Shown: in pieces, positions 1 to 7,360 of the stretch
Position numbering within the stretch: the stretch's first letter is position 1
Layout of the letters: each line of letters opens with the position of its first letter
Source of the DNA: an uncultured Winogradskyella sp.
GTDB taxonomy: Bacteria; Bacteroidota; Bacteroidia; Flavobacteriales; Flavobacteriaceae
DNA: 64,000 bases
Direction: 5' to 3'
Assembly (NCBI RefSeq): GCF_947496485.1
Contig: NZ_CANMCZ010000004.1
Location: 62,001-126,000 of the forward strand
Position numbers and translations under genes: made by a program
Notes under the pieces: generated by a model
Databases searched by the model: none
What the model was told of the DNA's origin: nothing
Seen by the model: only the letters and a program-made list of their open reading frames with translations

Positions 1-1
1 C

Positions 2-100
2 AAGCATTCATTTTTTGAAAATTTATTTTTTCAATCTAAAGTCAAACAAATTGGATTTCATTTACATATTCCATTTTTGGTAATTCCTTCAGCACACTGA
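2..100 (+). CDS. Universal stress protein, C-terminal end only (cut by window start)
   Basis: The frame starting at base 2 reads 32 residues to a TGA at 98-100. It begins KHSFFENLF and ends IPFLVIPSAH. This matches the C-termini of the next two proteins (KHSFIESIV...IPFLVIPSNQK and EHSLIERIV...IPFLVIPCSV), so it is the tail of another two-domain Usp of the same family lying upstream. The stop codon is part of a regulatory palindrome that serves the next gene. Nothing can be said about its missing N-terminal part. Confidence 0.8.
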   Translation, partial: KHSFFENLFFQSKVKQIGFHLHIPFLVIPSAH

Positions 101-140
101 TTGAAATCATTTCGTTAGGACATTGTAGGCACTAACTTTA
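98..140 (+). promoter_or_regulatory. CRP/FNR-type box plus -7 box for the first complete usp
   Basis: TGAT-TGAA-ATCA (98-109) is a perfect palindrome of the FNR/CRP-family type (TGAT-N4-ATCA). It overlaps the stop codon of the preceding usp. A -7-like box, TAACTTTA (133-140), begins 29.5 bp after the palindrome centre. The same distance is found at three other promoters of this island. With the expected start site a few bases after the -7 box, the palindrome would be centred near -42, as in class II CRP/FNR activation. The identity of the regulator is inferred. Confidence 0.6.
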
Positions 141-163
141 AAATGAAATTAAAGACTTAAGTC

Positions 164-1000
164 ATGAAAAAAAATATCTTACTACCCACGGATTTTTCAG
201 ACAATGCTTGGAGTGCAGCCGTATATGCTTTTAAACTATATGCAGAGGAACAATGCACATTTTATTTCTTGCACTCGTCCAAAATGAGAGTTTCGACTAT
301 GTCTAACATATCTAATAAATTAACGTTGATTATGGCAGAAAATGCCAAGAAAGAACTCTCGGAATTAAAGGCAATGGCAGAAAATGCTAAAGTTAATGCC
401 AACCATAGTTTCCAGATTATTCTAAGCACCGATGATTTGGAAGATGCAATGGAAACTGCAATTCAAGAGCACAAGATAGATCTTGTTGTTATGGGTACAA
501 AAGGTACGACAAAGGCTAAAGAAATTGTTTTTGGAAGTAATACTGTAACCGTTATTAAAAGGGTAAAGAGTTGCCCAGTTATGGCCGTACCAGATGAATT
601 TGATTTTGTAGAACCAGAGCAAATTGCTTTTCCAACAGACTTTAACCGTTTTTATGGTGAAGAGTTAGATCCACTAAAACGTTTATCAAAACTCCATAAT
701 TCTAAAATTAGAATAGTTCATATTAATAAAGAAGACGATCTCTCAGATTTACAAAGCTACAATTTAGCAATGCTAAAAGCTTATTTAGAAGATTATCCTC
801 ATAGTTTTCATTGGATGCCAGACTACGGTAAAAAAGAACAAGCCATCAAGGATTTTATTGACGAACTCAATATTAATCTTCTGGTTATGATAAACTATAA
901 GCACAGTTTTATAGAGAGCATAGTAAAGGAACCAGTTATTAAAAAATTAGGATTTCATCCTACAATTCCATTTCTCGTGATACCATCAAACCAAAAATAA
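164..1000 (+). CDS. Universal stress protein, two tandem Usp domains
   Basis: This is a cytosolic stress protein of 278 residues made of two UspA-like domains. The first (about 1-145) starts with the typical KNILLPTDFS strand and has the ATP-binding signature G-x2-G-x9-G-S at residues 111-125 (GTKG...FGSN). The second (about 150-275) starts IAFPTDF but lacks that signature, so only the first domain is expected to bind nucleotide. It is followed after 6 bp by a close paralogue, and the two are probably co-transcribed from the box at 98-140. Usp proteins often aid survival in starvation or low oxygen, but the molecular target here is unknown. Confidence 0.92.
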   Translation: MKKNILLPTDFSDNAWSAAVYAFKLYAEEQCTFYFLHSSKMRVSTMSNISNKLTLIMAENAKKELSELKAMAENAKVNANHSFQIILSTDDLEDAMETAIQEHKIDLVVMGTKGTTKAKEIVFGSNTVTVIKRVKSCPVMAVPDEFDFVEPEQIAFPTDFNRFYGEELDPLKRLSKLHNSKIRIVHINKEDDLSDLQSYNLAMLKAYLEDYPHSFHWMPDYGKKEQAIKDFIDELNINLLVMINYKHSFIESIVKEPVIKKLGFHPTIPFLVIPSNQK

Positions 1001-1006
1001 CCTGTT

Positions 1007-1843
1007 ATGAAACGCTCAATTTTAATACCCACAGACTTTTCGGATAATGCATGGAACGCTATTGTCTATGCTCTTAAATTATATGCAAATGAAGAGTGTA
1101 CGTTTTATTTTTTGCATTCTTGGGCAATTTCAAGGTCAACAGTAAGATCTTATATTACAACACATTACGTTGACTCATTAGAAGGAGATGCTTTAAAAGA
1201 ATTAACAGAACTAAAAGAAATGGCAGAAAATGCCAATGTCAATGCTAATCATAATTTCGAAATCCTTTTGAGTAAAGAAAATTTGATTAAGGCCATTTCG
1301 ACTGCTATAAAAAAGCATAACATAGATTTAGTTGTAATGGGCACTAAAGGTGCAACTAAAGCACAAGAATTTTTCTTTGGAAGCAATACTGTAGATGTCA
1401 TTAAAAAGATGAAGCTCTGTCCGATTTTGGTCGTACCAGATGATTTCGATTTTGTGGAACCTAAGCAAATTGCGTTTCCAACAGATTTTACTAGATTTTA
1501 TGGCGAGGAATTGTTACCTCTAAAGCTCATGTCAGAATTATTCAATTCTAAAATTAGAGTGGTTCATATTAATGAAAAGTCAAGTTTGTCTAAAACGCAA
1601 GACTATAATTTTTCTATGTTGCAAGTCTACTTAGAAGATCAACCACATAGTTTTCATTGGATGCCAGATTATGCAGACAAGGCAGTTGAGATCAATGATT
1701 TTATAGATGAGTTAGATGTTAATATACTTGCTATGATAAACTATGAACATAGTCTTATAGAACGTATAGTTAATGAGCCTATAGTTGCTAAAATAGGATA
1801 TCACCCAGTAATTCCATTCTTGGTTATTCCATGTTCTGTCTGA
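1007..1843 (+). CDS. Universal stress protein, two tandem Usp domains (paralogue)
   Basis: This 278-residue protein is the same length as its upstream neighbour and clearly a recent duplicate. Shared blocks include TDFSDNAWNA, HNIDLVVMGTKGATKAQEF, PHSFHWMPDY and IPFLVIP. The first domain keeps G-x2-G-x9-G-S, indicating ATP binding, and the second is degenerate. The 6 bp gap to the preceding gene leaves no room for its own promoter. Its TGA stop (1841-1843) is part of the palindrome that serves the next usp. Confidence 0.92.
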   Translation: MKRSILIPTDFSDNAWNAIVYALKLYANEECTFYFLHSWAISRSTVRSYITTHYVDSLEGDALKELTELKEMAENANVNANHNFEILLSKENLIKAISTAIKKHNIDLVVMGTKGATKAQEFFFGSNTVDVIKKMKLCPILVVPDDFDFVEPKQIAFPTDFTRFYGEELLPLKLMSELFNSKIRVVHINEKSSLSKTQDYNFSMLQVYLEDQPHSFHWMPDYADKAVEINDFIDELDVNILAMINYEHSLIERIVNEPIVAKIGYHPVIPFLVIPCSV

Positions 1844-1883
1844 TATATATCATTTCAGTTCGAAGTTTTACATATTAATTTTA
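1841..1883 (+). promoter_or_regulatory. CRP/FNR-type box plus -7 box for the third usp
   Basis: TGAT-ATAT-ATCA (1841-1852) is followed by TTTC, as at two other boxes in this island. A -7-like TAATTTTA (1876-1883) starts exactly 29.5 bp from the palindrome centre. As at 98-109, the palindrome overlaps the stop codon of the preceding usp, so the duplicated unit seems to consist of promoter box plus gene. Confidence 0.6.
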
Positions 1884-1909
1884 GCTAATGCAGATTTAAT
1901 ACTAATGTT

Positions 1910-2764
1910 ATGAGACATAAAATTTTACTTCCAACGGATTTTTCAAAAAACTCTATGAAAGCAATTAATTATGCAAGAGAGTTATATAAAAATGATCATT
2001 GTATTTTTTATGTGCTAAATGTGTTCTCTGCTACTGGAAATATTTTAGAAAGTTTATTGAATATGGAACCTGGTAGTGAACTCTATGAAACCGCTAAGCT
2101 TAATTCTGAAAATGGTTTGGCAAAGGTTTTTGATATGATAACTATGAGTGATACTCATAATCCTAAGCATCATTTTGAAGTCATTTCCCAATTCAACAAT
2201 GTTATTGAAGCCATAAAAAATATAGTAGATAAAAAAGATATTGAAATGATAGTAATGGGTACGAAAGGAGAAACCCATTCTAGAAAATCAGCTTTCGGTA
2301 GTACAGCAATATATGTAATGGAAAAAGTACGTAATTGCCCAGTACTAGTTGTGCCACAAAATGCAAAAATCAAATTACCAAAAGAGATCGTTTTTCCTAC
2401 AGACTTTAAAATAAATTTCAAAAGAAAAGAATTAAACTATCTCACAGATATTGCAAAAAAATGTAATGCCACAATTGTAATTCTACATATAGCTGAACAA
2501 GATGAATTAGATAAAAACCAAAAAGAAAATAAACAGTTACTGGAAGAGATTTTACAAAACACAAATTATAAGTTTCACAATCTATCTCATACATCAGTTA
2601 CGACTGCAGTTAATCTTTTTGTTGAGAGCAGAGAAAGCGATATGGTAGCTTTTATAAATAAGAAACATGCATTTTTCGGAAGTGTTTTGAGTAATCCGAT
2701 GGTTAAGGAAATTTCATTTCATTTAAATGTTCCAATATTGACAATGCACGATTTAAAAAACTAA
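1910..2764 (+). CDS. Universal stress protein, two tandem Usp domains (divergent)
   Basis: This 284-residue double-Usp protein begins RHKILLPTDFS and has the ATP-binding G-x2-G-x9-G-S pattern (GTKGETHSRKSAFGS) near residue 120. The second domain starts at IVFPTDF. It is less similar to the first two copies than they are to each other, which suggests an older duplication. It has its own CRP/FNR-type box and probably heads the transcription unit running through the following release-factor-like, nuclease and metallo-hydrolase genes, where gaps are 11, 29 and 2 bp. Confidence 0.9.
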   Translation: MRHKILLPTDFSKNSMKAINYARELYKNDHCIFYVLNVFSATGNILESLLNMEPGSELYETAKLNSENGLAKVFDMITMSDTHNPKHHFEVISQFNNVIEAIKNIVDKKDIEMIVMGTKGETHSRKSAFGSTAIYVMEKVRNCPVLVVPQNAKIKLPKEIVFPTDFKINFKRKELNYLTDIAKKCNATIVILHIAEQDELDKNQKENKQLLEEILQNTNYKFHNLSHTSVTTAVNLFVESRESDMVAFINKKHAFFGSVLSNPMVKEISFHLNVPILTMHDLKN

Positions 2765-2775
2765 AATATATACTC

Positions 2776-3183
2776 ATGAAAAAGACAGGCGTTTGGTTAG
2801 ATAAAGACAAAGCATATATTGTAAACTTAGACAATGAAAAAGAAATATTTACAACAGTATCTTCAAACATAGAACACTATAACATTCGTGGTGGTTCTGG
2901 AACACGTTTAAAAGGAGGTCCTCAAGATGTTGTGCAAGACAGTAAATATTTAGAGCGCGAAAAGCAACAGTTAAAGAAATACTTTAAAGCTGTAGCTGCT
3001 CAAATAGATGATACAAATGCTTTGGTAATATTTGGTCCTGCAGGTACTAATGAGCAATTTTCTAAAGAGTTGCACGAAAATTACAATAACTTAAGTACAA
3101 AAATAAAAGCAGTGAAAAAAGCTGATAGTATGACAGAAAACCAAATAAAAGCTTGGGTAAGAGACTTCTTTAAAACGAATTAA
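2776..3183 (+). CDS. Small eRF1-like (baeRF-type) stress protein, putative
   Basis: This 135-residue protein opens with MKKTGVWLDKDKAYIVNL, the arrangement seen at the start of short 'translational machinery' or host-attachment-like proteins related to archaeal/eukaryotic release factor domains (baeRF). A second block, ALVIFGPAGTNEQFSKEL, resembles the GPG/GPA-xx-K/QF motif of that fold. A basic stretch separates the two. The family is thought to act at ribosomes, but the role of these short forms is not established. It lies 11 bp after a usp gene, within the stress island. The family call is moderate because it rests on two motifs. Confidence 0.6.
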   Translation: MKKTGVWLDKDKAYIVNLDNEKEIFTTVSSNIEHYNIRGGSGTRLKGGPQDVVQDSKYLEREKQQLKKYFKAVAAQIDDTNALVIFGPAGTNEQFSKELHENYNNLSTKIKAVKKADSMTENQIKAWVRDFFKTN

Positions 3184-3212
3184 GTTTTTCACATTTTTTA
3201 AAACAAATATCA

Positions 3213-4064
3213 ATGAAAAACGAAAGTTTTGATATTATAAAAGCTTCAGGTGAAAAAGTTAAATTTTCATTAGATAAGCTAAGAGCATCATTAAATAGAA
3301 CAGGTGCTGAAAAGCAAATAGTGGATCAAATTCTAGATAAAGTTCGCGATGAATTATATCAAGGTATTTCTACGAAAGAAATTTACAATAGAGCATTTTC
3401 ATTACTAAAAAAGAAGAAAAGCTATTTAGCCTCAAAATACAAACTAAAAAAGGCCATATATGAATTAGGACCAACCGGTTTTCCGTTTGAGCGTTTTGTG
3501 AGTGCCGTTTTAGAATATTCTGGTTATACCGCCGAAGTTGGTAAAACTTTACAAGGTCGTTGTGTTACTCACGAAATTGATGTCTTAGCGCATAAGAATA
3601 ATGAAACTACTATAATTGAATGTAAGTTTCATGGAGAGCAAGGCTTAAAGTGTAATGTTAAAATTCCTCTGTATATCAATTCTAGATACCAAGATGTAAA
3701 AACGCACTGGAATTCGAACCCTAAAAATGGAACTTTACTCACTAAAGGTTGGGTGGTAACAAATACAAGATTTACAAAAGATGCTTTGCAATATGGTAAC
3801 TGCTCTGGACTCTATTTAGTAAGTTGGGATTATCCAAAAAATGATGGCTTAAAAGATAAAATAGATAGATTAGGTCTATATCCTATTACTGTTTCTACTT
3901 TACTTACTAATAGAGAAAAGCAGTTTTTATTAAGTAGAGACGTAGTGCTTTGTAGAGATTTATTAGACGATAAATTTTACTTAGATCATCTTGGTATTTC
4001 TGATACAAGAAAAGAAAAAATCCTAAACGAAATATCACAGCTGTGTGCTGTTGAAAATCATTAA
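3213..4064 (+). CDS. ATP-cone domain fused to a PD-(D/E)xK (Mrr-like) nuclease
   Basis: This protein has 283 residues. Residues 5-85 look like an ATP-cone (IIKASGEKVKFSLDKL at the start, helical with a GISTKEIYNRAF segment), the nucleotide-sensing domain of ribonucleotide reductases and NrdR. Residues 92-160 form a restriction-endonuclease-like core: FERFVSAVLEYSGY, then HEIDVL with D123, and IIECKF with E136-x-K138, the full D...ExK metal site. The fusion suggests a nuclease gated by ATP/dATP. It is 2 bp upstream of an RNA metallo-hydrolase, so a joint role in nucleic acid turnover under stress is plausible. The substrate is unknown. Confidence 0.8.
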   Translation: MKNESFDIIKASGEKVKFSLDKLRASLNRTGAEKQIVDQILDKVRDELYQGISTKEIYNRAFSLLKKKKSYLASKYKLKKAIYELGPTGFPFERFVSAVLEYSGYTAEVGKTLQGRCVTHEIDVLAHKNNETTIIECKFHGEQGLKCNVKIPLYINSRYQDVKTHWNSNPKNGTLLTKGWVVTNTRFTKDALQYGNCSGLYLVSWDYPKNDGLKDKIDRLGLYPITVSTLLTNREKQFLLSRDVVLCRDLLDDKFYLDHLGISDTRKEKILNEISQLCAVENH

Positions 4065-4066
4065 AG

Positions 4067-5440
4067 ATGAATCATTTTGTAAAAGTAAATTTTTTAGGAG
4101 CTTGTGGAGTTGTTACTGGTTCTAAGTTTCTTATTGAAACATCAGAGCTTAATGTTATGATTGATTGTGGTATGTTTCAAGGTCTCAAAGAACTCAGAGA
4201 ATTAAATTGGACAGATCTTCCGATAAATGTGTCAGCAATTGATGTTGTTCTGCTTACTCATGGTCATTTAGATCATGTTGGGTATTTACCACGACTCGTA
4301 AAACAAGGATTTACAGGAAAGATTATTGGCACAGCACCAACACTGGCAATAGCAGAAATTATTCTAAAAGATAGCGCGAAAATACACGAAGAAGATGCAG
4401 AAAAAGCCAACAGAGAAAAATATACTAAGCATAATCCTGCTTTGCCTTTTTACACTGTAAAAGAAGCAGAAAACACTATAAAGCTTTTTAAAGCAGAAGG
4501 GGAGGACCAATGGCTAACATTATCAGAACATATAAAGTATCGTTTTCAATACAATGGACATATTATTGGTGCTACATTCATAGAATTAGATGTAAATGGT
4601 AAGCGCTTTGTGTTTTCAGGTGATATAGGAAGACGAGACGATTACCTTTTAAGTGAACCTAAAATGCCAGAATGGGCAGATTTCTTATTTATAGAAAGTA
4701 CTTACGGAAATAAGTTACATCCAGAAGAAGATGTAGAAGCCTTATTGACAGAAATAATTATAGACACCATTCATAAAAAAGGAAATTTAATAATACCAAG
4801 TTTTGCAGTAGAGCGTTTACAAACACTTATGTATATCTTATGGCAACTTTACAAGAAAAATAAAATACCAAAAATTCCAACTTTTATAGATAGTCCTATG
4901 GGCAATAATGTTTTAGAAGTTTTTAAACAATTTCCGAAATGGCACAAATTATCTTCAAAAGACTACCAAGCCATGTGTAATCATTTCAATATTATTCAAT
5001 CGTATAGAGAAACATGGGAAACCATTGATGATAAAAGATCTAAGATTGTAATTGCTGGAAGCGGAATGGTAACTGGTGGACGTGTGCTAACTTATTTACA
5101 ACAATTAATAGATGAGCCATCCACAACTGTATTATTGGTCGGTTATCAAGCAGAAGGAACCAGAGGAAGACAATTACTAGATGGAGTGCACGAAATCCGT
5201 TTTTTTGGAAAATACTACCCTATAAAAGCTACTATAAAAAGTATAGAAAGTTTATCAGCGCATGCTGATCAAGAAGATCTTTTACATTGGATGAGTGCAA
5301 TTAAAAATATTCCAGAGGCCGTCTATCTCATCCATGGTGAACCAACGGCATTAGATACTTTTAGAGTTAAGATAAAAGACAAGTATAATTGGAATGCAAC
5401 TATTCCTAAACTTACTGATATGTATAAATTGGTAGTCTAA
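4067..5440 (+). CDS. Beta-CASP metallo-beta-lactamase RNA hydrolase (CPSF73-like)
   Basis: This 457-residue enzyme has all landmarks of the MBL-fold/beta-CASP RNA-processing family. These are HGHLDH at 65-70, the GHIIGA histidine, SGDIGR aspartate, the IESTYGN and PSFAVER beta-CASP motifs, SGMVTGGR, LSAHAD and a final LIHGEP histidine. Relatives are zinc-dependent endo/5'-exoribonucleases, so RNA cleavage in the cytosol is expected. The start is 2 bp after the stop of the nuclease gene, which indicates tight translational coupling. It is shorter than RNase J and lacks the C-terminal domain of that enzyme. Confidence 0.9.
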   Translation: MNHFVKVNFLGACGVVTGSKFLIETSELNVMIDCGMFQGLKELRELNWTDLPINVSAIDVVLLTHGHLDHVGYLPRLVKQGFTGKIIGTAPTLAIAEIILKDSAKIHEEDAEKANREKYTKHNPALPFYTVKEAENTIKLFKAEGEDQWLTLSEHIKYRFQYNGHIIGATFIELDVNGKRFVFSGDIGRRDDYLLSEPKMPEWADFLFIESTYGNKLHPEEDVEALLTEIIIDTIHKKGNLIIPSFAVERLQTLMYILWQLYKKNKIPKIPTFIDSPMGNNVLEVFKQFPKWHKLSSKDYQAMCNHFNIIQSYRETWETIDDKRSKIVIAGSGMVTGGRVLTYLQQLIDEPSTTVLLVGYQAEGTRGRQLLDGVHEIRFFGKYYPIKATIKSIESLSAHADQEDLLHWMSAIKNIPEAVYLIHGEPTALDTFRVKIKDKYNWNATIPKLTDMYKLVV

Positions 5441-5523
5441 AATCCATGATTCTTCTATAATCCAATACGTTGTAATAAAGTACTGACATTACTGTTAAAT
5501 TCCTGTTATCGAACAATCTAAAC

Positions 5524-5566
5524 TGATTTATATCATTTCGAAAATAGCATGCCCAGATTATCTTAG
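5524..5566 (+). promoter_or_regulatory. CRP/FNR-type box plus -7 box for hsp20
   Basis: TGAT-TTAT-ATCA (5524-5535), preceded by C and followed by TTTCG, is the third copy of the same palindrome. A -7-like TATCTTAG (5559-5566) begins 29.5 bp downstream of the centre, matching the usp promoters base for base in spacing. This links the chaperone to the same regulator. The remainder of the 165 bp gap shows no other clear signal. Confidence 0.6.
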
Positions 5567-5605
5567 TGTATATATTATAAGTTTAATCTATAAAAAACAA
5601 ACATC

Positions 5606-6133
5606 ATGACAACATTAATGAAACGCAGAAACAGAAGACGTAATTTAACGCCTTTAAGTGAGAGATTATTCCCAACTTTGAGTAATAGATTATTATCTCC
5701 ATGGGAAGATAGAATGTTTCCATCTAATTTTGGTGAACTACAAAACATGGTAAAATTCGATGATATTTTTAATGATGATTTCTTTGAAGAAGACAGCCTT
5801 ATGCCAGCTATGAATGTTAAGGAGCATAATGATGATTATGAAATAGAAATCGCGGCACCAGGTTTTAATAAAAAAGATTTTGAAGTAACTATCGATGGAA
5901 ATATGCTTAATATTTCTGGTGAGAAAAAAGAAGAAATTGATGAAAAAGATGAAAATTATACTTGCAAAGAGTTTAGTTATAAGTCATTTAAGCGTTCTTC
6001 AACATTACCAGAATCTATTGATATAGACCAAGATGTAAAAGCAAAATACAAAGATGGTATTTTACAAATTAAATTATTAAAAAAAGAAGAAGCCAAAAAA
6101 TTAGAGACTAAAAAAGTTATCGAAATTTCTTAA
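5606..6133 (+). CDS. Small heat-shock protein, Hsp20/alpha-crystallin family
   Basis: This ATP-independent holdase of 175 residues has a basic N-terminal arm (KRRNRRRNLTPLSER). Its alpha-crystallin domain spans about 70-165, with MNVKEHNDDYEIEIAAPGF, the NISGEKKEE strand and the diagnostic KYKDGILQIKLLKK near the end. The terminal VIEIS supplies an I-x-I type tail motif for oligomer assembly. The basic arm is unusual for the family. It is followed directly by a strong terminator and preceded by a CRP/FNR-type promoter shared with the usp genes, which is consistent with a stress-regulon chaperone. Confidence 0.93.
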   Translation: MTTLMKRRNRRRNLTPLSERLFPTLSNRLLSPWEDRMFPSNFGELQNMVKFDDIFNDDFFEEDSLMPAMNVKEHNDDYEIEIAAPGFNKKDFEVTIDGNMLNISGEKKEEIDEKDENYTCKEFSYKSFKRSSTLPESIDIDQDVKAKYKDGILQIKLLKKEEAKKLETKKVIEIS

Positions 6134-6138
6134 TTTCA

Positions 6139-6180
6139 AAAAGCAGAAAGGAATTGATATTTCAATTCCTTTCTGCTTTT
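6139..6180 (+). terminator. Strong hairpin terminator after hsp20
   Basis: A perfect 19 bp stem (6139-6157 with 6162-6180) closes a 4-base loop. The upstream arm begins with A residues and the downstream arm ends CTTTT. It begins 5 bp after the hsp20 stop. The symmetrical A/T ends could let it work in both directions. Confidence 0.88.
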
Positions 6181-6198
6181 ATTCTAAACCCAAATAAA

Positions 6199-6648
6199 AT
6201 GAAAACGATACAAACAAATGCACGATATGTGGAATGGTTAAGTGCCGATGAAATGCACAACGAATCAAAAGAATGGTTGTCTCAGTTAGAATTTGTAAAA
6301 GATGAGCACCTATTTTTTGAAGACCTAATAAAATCATACACACTACAACTTATTCATCCAGAAAAATTTGCTCATAATAAAGAGATTATTGATGCTATTA
6401 ACAAATCTCAAAAACAGAACAACTATTTAATTAAGGCTATAATAGTTCATGAAAGTAAGTTGCAAATATTGGTAGATGGCATTAATCAGCCTAAAGAAGA
6501 GAGACGATATAGAAATGAGCATAAAGCTTTAATCAATAGGATAAACGATCATTTGAAGCACTATAGATCTTTAAAGTCACAATTATTTGATATCGTAAAA
6601 AAGATAAAAAAAGAAGAAAAGATAGGACTCTTAATAGATAAAAGATAG
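6199..6648 (+). CDS. Small helical protein of unknown function
   Basis: The ATG at 6199 was chosen because the longer reading frame would start at a TTG inside the terminator hairpin. The 149-residue product is highly charged and predicted helical throughout (EWLSADEMHNESKEWLSQLEF, later HLKHYRSLKSQLFDIVKK), with a coiled-coil look and no signal peptide. No family is recognised. It starts 18 bp after the hsp20 terminator and has no obvious promoter of its own, so it is probably transcribed by read-through and kept at a low level. It is followed 13 bp later by a lipoprotein gene. Confidence 0.7.
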   Translation: MKTIQTNARYVEWLSADEMHNESKEWLSQLEFVKDEHLFFEDLIKSYTLQLIHPEKFAHNKEIIDAINKSQKQNNYLIKAIIVHESKLQILVDGINQPKEERRYRNEHKALINRINDHLKHYRSLKSQLFDIVKKIKKEEKIGLLIDKR

Positions 6649-6661
6649 AAATATTATAGCT

Positions 6662-7333
6662 ATGAAACCTTTAATTACATTCATATTTGCTTTGTTATTA
6701 TTGAGTTGCAATTCCACGCAGCTTGTAGATACCTGGAAAAATCCAGAAATAACAACTTATTCACCTACAAAAGTTTTAGTTGTAGGTTTAACGTCTAATT
6801 TAGAGGCAAGACAAGAATTTGAGAATAAACTTAAGTACGAATTTGAAATGCGTGGGGCAGAAGCAGCTAGTAGTATGGATGTTTTTAACCCGTCATTTAA
6901 ATCCGAAAAGTTAACGATAGATGATCTTAAAGCATTAGAAAATGATTTAACTAATGATGGCTTTGATACCATTTTGTTTACAAAAATAGTTGGTGTTGAA
7001 GATAAAATGGTTGAGAAGATAGATTATGGTGATTTTGATGAAACGCACAAGAAGTTTCGAGAAGACTACTTAAAGCATCAAGATATTTTTTATGATCCAG
7101 AGTATTATGATGCCTATACAGTATATCATGCGGAAACAAGCATGTATTGTATTTGCCCTTCAAAAGATAGAGAACTTATCTGGAAAGGCTACATTGATAT
7201 TATAGATCCAAGATCTGGTGATGATACTATTAAGAATTATGTAAACTTAATTCTACTTATTTTAGAGGAAGAACAACTAATTAATGTGAAGCAAATTATC
7301 GAAGAAAAACCACAGGAACAGGCAATTAATTAA
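6662..7333 (+). CDS. Lipoprotein of unknown function
   Basis: This 223-residue precursor has a typical lipoprotein signal: a hydrophobic stretch then LLLLSC with the lipidated Cys at about 16. The mature part starts NSTQLVDTWKNPE, a motif common in small bacterial lipoproteins related to the DUF4136 group, followed by a conserved-looking KVLVVGLTSNLEARQEFE segment that suggests a Rossmann-like or TolB-N-like fold. It is probably envelope anchored. It lies 13 bp after the helical protein gene and ends 27 bp from a convergent usp. Confidence 0.72.
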   Translation: MKPLITFIFALLLLSCNSTQLVDTWKNPEITTYSPTKVLVVGLTSNLEARQEFENKLKYEFEMRGAEAASSMDVFNPSFKSEKLTIDDLKALENDLTNDGFDTILFTKIVGVEDKMVEKIDYGDFDETHKKFREDYLKHQDIFYDPEYYDAYTVYHAETSMYCICPSKDRELIWKGYIDIIDPRSGDDTIKNYVNLILLILEEEQLINVKQIIEEKPQEQAIN

Positions 7334-7360
7334 GCACACTATTTTTGATCCTAGAAGGTT

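Noticed and set aside
3213..4064. The nuclease gene as part of a restriction-modification system
   Set aside because: No methyltransferase or specificity gene is near, and the ATP-cone and operon context point to a stress role.
6154..6198. Upstream TTG start for the helical protein
   Set aside because: The extra codons are the hsp20 terminator loop and right arm; the ATG at 6199 is the sensible start.
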